Assembly: GCA_964017065.1 (NCBI GenBank)
Contig: OZ024788.1
Coordinates: 13,776,452 to 13,840,451, forward strand
Direction of reading: 5' to 3'
DNA: 64,000 bases
Source: Haliclona indistincta
Lineage: Eukaryota; Porifera; Demospongiae; Haplosclerida; Chalinidae
The position numbers were made by a program, and so were the translations under genes. The notes beneath the pieces are model-generated. The model ran no database searches. It saw only the letters and a list, made by a program, of their open reading frames with translations, and had not been told where the DNA came from. Shown here in pieces: positions 58,106 to 64,000 of the stretch (position 1 is its first letter; the number at the start of each line of letters is the position of its first letter).

Positions 58106-61100
58106 TTGTACGTGACAAGAATAACCTCAACAGCTTAGTGCTAATGGTCATGCACTGTTAGAGTAACAAAATGAGTTTCAACCCATTTATAGCACTGATG
58201 CTAACAATATCTCCATTACACAAATGTTATTAGATATTCTCAGTAGCTATTAGGGACAGCACTTTACAATGAATATACAATAACAATGATTAGTTATAGT
58301 AAGTAATGAGTGTGGGCGGGGGACTGCTCTTAATGGACACTCCAGGAAATAAGGACACCTTAATACACTAAATCTACTGTACACAACAAACCACTGAGTT
58401 ACTGCTCTATAGCAGAGACTAGTCGTGATTGAGTGAATCTTGCTTTATACTGTACACAGCAAACCACTGAGTTACTGCTCTATAGCAGAGACTAGTCGTG
58501 ATTGAGTGAATCTTGCTTTATACTGTACACAACAAACCACTGAGTTACTGCTCTATAGCAGAGACTAGTCCTGATTGAGTGAATCTTGCTTTATACTGTA
58601 CACAACAAACCACTGAGTTACTGCTCTATAGCAGACACTAGTCCTGATTGAGTGAATCTTGCTTTATACTGTACACAACAAACCACTGAGTTACTGCTCT
58701 ATAGCAGACACTAGTCCTGATTGAGTGAATCTTGCTTTATACTGTACACAACAAACCACTGAGTTACTGCTCTATAGCAGACACTAGTCCTGATTGAGTG
58801 AATCTTGCTTTATACTGTACACAACAAACCACTGAGTTACTGCTCTATAGCAGACACTAGTCCTGATTGAGTGAATCTTGCTTTACACTGTACACAAGAA
58901 ACCACTGAGTTACTGCTCTATAGCAGACACTAGTCCTGATTGAGTGCAACAAACCACTGAGTTACAATCGTATATCTGTGTCAAAGCCATTGTGGCAAAG
59001 GTATCTGTGAGCTACTCCTTCACACAATCTTATTATTCTCTGATGATGATAGTTGAATAAAGGCGGTATCATACCAGCTGTAGTAGAGTATTGTTTGAAC
59101 TGCTTTATAATAACATGATCCTAATGTTGTGATATAATTATTGTATAAACCAAACAAGCCTTATATGGAACACACAAACGCTTCAGACTAGTAGCCACGC
59201 CCCCACCAGCTGGTAGGTACCCTTACTAGTGCTGAATATGAGACAATTGAAGAAAGCATGTAGACAACTAGAACATACTATAGTGTCTATAGCTCTGACC
59301 CCACAGTGGTAGAGACACACCTGTGCGCTAAGAATGCAGTATCTAGCTGCCTCACAGAGGGTCACTGGTAGAGCCAGGACACCTGTGCACTAAGCAGTGT
59401 CTAGCTGCCTCACAGAGGGTCACTGGTAGAGCCAGGACACCTGTGCACTAAGCAGTGTCTAGCTGCCTCACAGAGGGTCACTGGTAGAGCCAGGACACCT
59501 GTGCACTAAGCAGTGCAACTCATGGATGATGAGTATTGACTACCGTATAGTGGGAAATTTTCGCGAGAGAAAATTTTTGCGAATGCGCGAGATAGTGGAT
59601 TTCGCGAATAATATTTTTGCGAATCAGCACTATTGGCCTATCTTTTTCAACTAAAACAAGACATTCGTGGATAAAATTTTCGCAAATAGCCCTTAAGTCG
59701 CAAAATTCGCGAAAATATTCTCCCGCGAAACTTTCCCGCTATACGGTATGTCTCGCACTGTAGGTGTGGGCAGTCCCACCTGCTAAGCAGTGGTCAGTGA
59801 GACACAACCAGCACAAGACCAGGTACACAGATTATGAGTTAGTGGTAGCCAAGTGGAGTAAACAAGCACTAAAGATAACTCATTTGGGAGATACTGTGAA
59901 GAATCACACACTTGATAACATTCAAGACTAAATCACTCTCCTGTACACAAGATGAAACCAGCATCTACCAGTGACATTGATTTCACACATCCTTGTAACG
60001 GATATTCATACTTTATCAGTTGAGAGGTTTGACCTGATGGCTTACCATTAACAGTTGCCCCAAGATTCGACAAATAACTTAAACATACATCACACCTCTG
60101 TAAATAAAGCTATAGGTGATCATCACACTATTGGTCTATAGCAGACACTTGTCTTGATTGAGTGAATCTTGCTTTATACTGTACACAACAAACCACTGAG
60201 TTACTGCTCTATAGCAGACACTAGTCCTGATTGAGTGAATCTTGCTTTATACTGTACACAACAAACCACTGAGTTACTGCTCTATAGCAGACACTAGTCC
60301 TGATTGAGTGAATCTTGCTTTATACTGTACACAACAAACCACTGAGTTACTGCTCTATAGCAGACACTAGTCCTGATTGAGTGAATCTTGCTTTATGCTG
60401 TACACAACAAACCACTGAGTTACTGCTCTATAGCGGACACTAGTCCTGATTGAGTGAATCTTGCTTTATACTGTACACAACAAACCACTGAGTTACTGCT
60501 CTATAGCGGACACTAGTCCTGATTGAGTGAATCTTGCTTTATACTGTACACAACAAACCATTGAGTTACTGCTCTATAGCAGACACTAGTCCTGATTGAG
60601 TGAATCTTGCTTTATACTGTACACAACAAACCACTGAGTTACTGCTCTATAGCAGACACTAGTCCTGATTGAGTGAATCTTGTTGTAGCCAACAAAAACC
60701 ACTGCTCTATAGCATCAATTGATTCGGTGGTTTCACTAAAATCTGAAACACAATGGTATCTCTGATGTAATGTTCAGTGTTTGCTACATTTCGTCATTTT
60801 TGTGAAAATTTCAAACAATCTGTTTATTGCTTTTATTTTCAGTTGCCTCAAGCTATTGCTTCCTCTAAAGCAAGATTATACAAACGAATATCTGTTCCCA
60901 GCAGCCTTTGTTTCACTTATTGAATTCCTGAACAAATTTCTAACCCACAAAAACACGGAACAAAACAACTATAAAAATTGTTATGATCACAACCCTATCT
61001 GTCGTGAATTAGGTGTTTCTCACGATTTAGGCTAAAAACTAGTAAAACTCCGGATATTTCTAGAACCTCTCTAAGGCGGACACCAAACTAGTAAAACTCC

Positions 61101-62279
61101 GGATATTTCTAGAACCTCTCTAAGGCGGACACCATTGTGACCAACAAAATTGTCCATTATAGAGAGGGTGTCCTCTGATCAGGGGTTTATTATACATTAT
61201 GTGGGTTGTATTTGGGATTCAGTAAGTGTCCATTATAGAGGGAAGAGGGGTTCTACTTTAACAGCGGACAAGTTTGTGGATTGTTGTAAAATGTCACACA
61301 TTTGAGATCTTTGTGTGCAGTACTCTTAACCGGTTCTTCATGATAGTTCAGGGCTACCAGTGAGCCATGGGAACAAACCATTATGCATCAGAGATCAACT
61401 CACTATAGTCTAATGAATTATAGTACACGTATATAATTAGACCACAGCTAAGCAATGTTGCTTTTAGGGGTTAGGAAAATATTAATTTATGTGTTTAGAA
61501 GATTGCATTTGATTGCAAACTCAACTTCATCTTATAATCCAGAGTAGCAGTGTGATCTTAGCCAAATTATTCTGACAATAATGCATTAATCAAAAGCAGC
61601 TCATAAAAACTGAAAATAGATGGAAATATTAATCTTACTATTACCCAACAAGTGGTTTAATTACAGTGGTTCAATATGATGCTGTCACCTGATCAGCATG
61701 TTCGTACCAAGCACGAGTGATACATGTTATTGATAACAACACACATTATTATTAGTTATATATTTTGTATCCACCTAATAAAAAAACAAAAAATTTCACA
61801 ACCATGACACAGGTGAGATGAGTGACGTCATGGTGATGTCATGCATACATCACACGTGCAGTATGACTGAAGGTCATCTGCGCTCCAGAGCGCCCACATT
61901 AACTTAATTACTCTAATTAGCTTATACTAACTAATCAAAGTGCGTGTGCAGTGGTTAAAGAGGGCGTGGCTTACCGTCTGGTCAGGTAGCCAACTGCAGA
62001 CGCTGCATAACTTGCCTGTAAGATGAAGGAAGAAAAAGAGTTCTAATTAGTGCGCAGTAATACAAGCCGCATTTTTAGCTATTCTTATGGCGAGATAGAT
62101 GAGCACGGAGTATCCATTACAGCTGTACTCACCGCTTGCTCGTTGCGCATACCAATGTAGTGGATTCCCGCGGACTGCGCGCCAACGGCTACCTCCATGA
62201 TGGGAATCCCTACGACACCGAACATATAGTCCACTCCTTGCTGCTTCAGCGCCTCGCCTATGATGCTAGCCCCGTCCAT
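48869..62279 (-). CDS. HACL1: 2-hydroxyacyl-CoA lyase 1, complete, 16 exons
   Basis: Peroxisomal ThDP enzyme that cleaves 2-hydroxyacyl-CoA to formyl-CoA and an aldehyde in alpha-oxidation. Exons in transcript order: 62133-62279, 61975-62015, 57484-57564, 56753-56825, 56624-56701, 52451-52545, 52142-52254, 51169-51304, 50962-51067, 50321-50404, 50130-50243, 50031-50084, 49346-49629, 49191-49301, 48956-49145, 48869-48901. All have GT-AG borders and matching phases; total 1740 nt, 579 residues, the usual length. Catalytic Glu47 lies in [16 protein letters not shown] and [13 protein letters not shown] are family signatures, and the ThDP motif is GDS (453) to NNNG (480-483). The last exon of 11 codons gives WLTRSNL, a PTS1-type end. 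Intron 5 holds exon-derived repeats and H3; intron 2 holds MITEs and minisatellites. Confidence 0.93.
51303..51386. repeat. (GAGA)/(CAGAGA) microsatellite in HACL1 intron 7
   Basis: Purine-rich repeat which, on the gene strand, forms an extended polypyrimidine tract before exon 8, as in CUL1. Confidence 0.85.
51426..51571. mobile_element. Short MITE in HACL1 intron 7
   Basis: 146 bp with inverted ends TTATACCATGAAA and GGGCAATACGGGATT...AATCCCGTATTGCCC. Non-coding. Confidence 0.7.
51576..52016. mobile_element. MITE-like element with TTTATACCATACT ends
   Basis: 441 bp, ends TTTATACCATACT and AGTATGGTATAAA, next to the previous element and sharing the TTATACCAT motif, so possibly related. Non-coding. 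Confidence 0.55.
54335..54612. repeat. 60-bp tandem repeat in H3
   Basis: Five units of GGAGGACGCAGTCCGATGRA followed by TTGACGGTTGTAAATAACTA, inside the palindromic end of H3. Confidence 0.88.
54715..54870. repeat. 33-bp tandem repeat in H3
   Basis: About five units of TTTGCAAGCATCATCCCATC plus TTGTTCCTTTAC, in one arm of the terminal palindrome; the other arm (54220-54290) has fewer, so the arms differ by repeat expansion. Confidence 0.88.
55270..56620. other. HACL1 intron 5, remaining part
   Basis: No exon of HACL1 and no element recognised in this 1.35-kb stretch. A short inverted match (about 55475-55495 and 56460-56482, GTGCTTTTAATCTAGAGGAG) may mark the ends of an undetermined element. 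Confidence 0.5.
56846..57022. mobile_element. MITE with TA-flanked CCGTATA(A/G)-type ends
   Basis: About 177 bp, right end AAATTTCCCGTTATACGGTA, left end related (TATCGTATAGCAAGAAATTT). Rich in TTCGCG. Same family as 59541-59748. TA flanks suggest a Tc1/mariner-type origin. Confidence 0.72.
57268..57482. repeat. (CACT)n-rich tract in HACL1 intron 3
   Basis: Degenerate CACT/CTCC repeats directly next to the donor of exon 3. Not coding. Confidence 0.85.
57679..58105. repeat. (GA)n and (GAGT)n microsatellite in HACL1 intron 2
   Basis: About 430 bp of GA and GAGT repeats near the acceptor of exon 3. The poly Thr-His-Ser-Leu frame across it is an artefact. Confidence 0.95.
58377..58965. repeat. 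73-bp minisatellite, about eight copies, HACL1 intron 2
   Basis: Same unit as at 2722-3229, with a GAGACTAGTCGTG variant in the first copies. Confidence 0.95.
59349..59517. repeat. 58-bp tandem repeat, three copies
   Basis: Unit CTCACAGAGGGTCACTGGTA then GAGCCAGGACACCTGTGCAC and TAAGCAGTGTCTAGCTGC. The CTGTGCACTAAGCAG motif also occurs in the SINE bodies at 43325 and 43748, so it may be an expanded SINE fragment. Confidence 0.85.
59541..59748. mobile_element. MITE with TACCGTATAG ends
   Basis: 208 bp, TIR TACCGTATAGTGGGAAATTT / CTTTCCCGCTATACGGTA, TA at both edges. Same family as 56846-57022. Confidence 0.8.
60132..60705. repeat. 73-bp minisatellite, about eight copies, HACL1 intron 2
   Basis: Second array of the same unit in this intron, separated from the first by about 1.2 kb. 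Confidence 0.95.
60706..61974. other. HACL1 intron 2, remaining part
   Basis: No gene seen. A 48-bp direct duplication lies at about 61037-61132 (AAACTAGTAAAACTCCGGAT...GCGGACACC). Confidence 0.6.
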
Positions 62280-62720
62280 GGCGTCTGATAACAGCTTCTC
62301 ACGGCAAGAATACTGCTAGCGTGCTGGTAGGAAGCTGGCAGCTCACTTCCTGGGCGAGAACAACTGATAGCAATCAACATTCCGCGCATACCGCAATCAG
62401 CTGTTCACGACACGTGCGACACGCCCCTCAGCTCAACCACTCAAAGTGTGGACTTCGCTCTGGCGCGTTTTCCAACACAACACAAGAACTGCAGTCACTC
62501 CGAACACTCTCAATCGACTACTTGAATAAGAAAGAAGAACGCTGGAGGCAACTGATTCTAAACGTTGCTGCAAATATCGCAAAATAATGAGGTTTCGCTG
62601 CTGAAAACTGGGCGTGGGGACTAATTTCATGTTATTGTTAACTACTATCAACAGAATAACCCTCAAGGCTATTTATTTGCGACTCGCTATCCATAGCTGA
62701 GCATTTTTTCACTGAATGAG
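62280..62720. promoter_or_regulatory. Shared upstream region of HACL1 and the kinase gene
   Basis: 441 bp separate the two divergent start codons. No TATA box is evident; it has CACGTG-like ACACGTGCG (about 62409) and a GGGCGTGGG box (about 62610). It may act as a bidirectional promoter. The short plus-strand frame at 62321-62587 has no recognised motif. Confidence 0.5.
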
Positions 62721-63139
62721 ATGCTGGGCGCAAAGACAAGGAGCCAAACTCGCTCTGCAGGACTCGCGGCACCCCAGCTGAGAACAGGAACACGCCAACA
62801 ACAGCAGTCGAAGAGATGTCGAGATAATTCTCCTGTGCCTGCGAAACGACGCAAGTTGGAGCTAGAGGACCTAGCCACGAGCGAGAGACTGGACATGGAC
62901 GACATGCCCAGAGAGAAGGCGTGTGGGCGGTTCGAAATTCTGGACGAACTCGGCGGTGGAGCGTATGGGATTGTGTACCGGGCGAAGGATATGCAACGAG
63001 ATGGTGAAATCGTGGCTCTGAAGAAGCTCGTGGTTAGGGAGGAGGCGCATATTGGGATACCACCGCACATCATGCGAGAGGTGGCTAACCTTCAGTACCT
63101 CTCGTCACGGAAAGGCGACTACGAGCCACAGATTGTCAG
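62721..63139 (+). CDS. CDK-like protein kinase, first exon
   Basis: 419 nt encoding 139 residues, ending at a GT donor (63140) in phase 2; the rest lies outside the window. The N-terminus is basic with a KRRK cluster near residue 47, which could be a nuclear signal. The kinase domain starts at about residue 70: GRFEILDELGGGAYGIVYRA (P-loop GGGAYG), EIVALKKL (VAxK lysine) and GIPPHIMREVANLQYL, in the place of the PSTAIRE helix of CDKs. The PPHIMRE variant does not match CDK1/2, CDK4/6, CDK10/11 or CDK20 as I remember them, so I assign only a CDK-like group. The start is the first ATG of the open frame. Confidence 0.8.
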
Positions 63140-64000
63140 GTGTGTTGCTGTTAACGTTAATGACCAGGAAAGACAGTGTGTGGAACCAGGGTGTGTTCAT
63201 TGTTGCTGAGAAGTGATAAATACAGCTCAGTCCCACACACTGAAGATGTTTCGTGTTCAATATGGGAGGCGAAACATTAGCCTGGTCTTGCACGAACTAG
63301 TTAGACGATTCCCTCACTAGTTAGACGATTCCCTCACTAGTTAGACGATTCCCTCACTAGTTAGACGATCCCCTCACTAGTCGCTGCTGCTGTGACTACA
63401 TGGGGTAATGGTTGAATCGCCTTGTACTAGCACGTGTGAGACAGGCTGCTGAGTGACTATCACCATGAGCATGTTGAGGTTACCTCTACGAAGCACCCTT
63501 CACTCTATTTCAGCCCTCTTTCAACATTTTACTACGCCCCTGCTCGTCGTGTACGCCATTTATAATTCAGTTACTGAATCAAGTATTTCATGAGTAGTAG
63601 CATATAAAGGGATTATGTTATTCAAGTCAACACTATTGGTGCTTCCTTGCTTTTGGTGTTTTTCCAGTCACCTAAGAAGAATTACTATGTTATTTCGGCT
63701 ACTCAATCAGAAGGCCTGTCAGTGTCCCTAGCAAGCCTAGTTGTGGTCTAGTGTACTATGCATTGTAGGTGTAGTCCACTCTGTGGTAAGTGGGACCTTC
63801 CTGGTGGAGTTATGACCACCTACTCTCTGTTGATATGTGTGTTAATGTGCATTTATATATCGAGGGAGGGTGGATTGATCATGCGGAATAATTTTCAGTA
63901 TTTCATTTTCGAATTTTTTCATACACCAATTGTTGATACGGTATTTGGTTATTAGGTGTGTTTCCGTCGCTTATCGAGCAGTAATTTGTTACTAGTTAAT
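63140..64000 (+). other. Intron 1 of the kinase gene; 20-bp repeat at about 63293-63380
   Basis: No second exon recognised. Four copies of ACTAGTTAGACGATTCCCTC (last copy with ATCCCCTC) form a short tandem array. The rest is unremarkable. Confidence 0.6.

Noticed and set aside
57642..58151. ORF of Thr-His-Ser-Leu repeats
   Set aside because: It is a translation of a (GAGT)n microsatellite in HACL1 intron 2.

Overview
The window looks like nuclear DNA of an early-branching animal, most likely a demosponge. It holds animal genes with many short introns (CUL1, HACL1, a CDK-like kinase, a sperm microtubule inner protein), a set of very large intronless genes joining a beta-helix ectodomain to about eight membrane segments, and dense animal-type LINEs, tRNA-derived SINEs, MITEs and minisatellites. 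The organism is an inference. One assembly gap (N) lies at 18801-19000.

Layout. 500-2609 (+): last eight exons of CUL1. 3349-4313 (-): a three-exon SPMIP11/TEX49-like gene. 4666-11363: three copies of one Helitron-like element (H1a-c), the third broken by a MULE-like MITE and a LINE. 11381-16057: a 38-bp satellite, then beta-helix/8TM gene 1. 16541-18800: EN-RT LINE. 19565-23060: second copy of the block upstream of gene 1, with a broken SPMIP11-like pseudogene and new transposon insertions. 23066-32302: satellite, nested transposons, satellite, gene 2. 32497-42857: Helitron-like family 2 with nested LINEs and a TIR-bounded reverse transcriptase/endonuclease ORF. 42858-44554: SINEs, (CA)n, (TC)n, satellite. 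44881-48729: gene 3. 48869-62279 (-): a complete 16-exon HACL1 gene, whose intron 5 contains a minisatellite made from exon 6, itself split by Helitron-like element H3. 62721 onward (+): first exon of a CDK-like kinase, divergent from HACL1.

How it fits together. The three receptor-like genes are tandem paralogues sharing one module: 38-bp satellite, about 230 bp of conserved spacer, TATTTAAA box, initiator 34 bp downstream, short leader, intronless ORF. Gene 1 and gene 2 also share the upstream SPMIP11-like locus, so a block was segmentally duplicated. Comparing the two blocks gives pre-insertion sites for several elements. These show 9-bp target duplications for two MITEs. They are consistent with no duplication at an A|T site for the hairpin-ended elements, and H3 shows this exactly. 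Three sequence families (H1, H2, H3) share one plan: terminal hairpin, a shared CAAGATGGCGGCTAC-like block, a purine/pyrimidine microsatellite, and a long palindrome at the other end. I regard this as the best candidate for an undescribed system. The exon-derived minisatellite in HACL1 and the TIR-bounded RT ORF come next.

All exon joins were worked out by eye from splice sites, reading phase and remembered family sequences. No alignment or database search was run.
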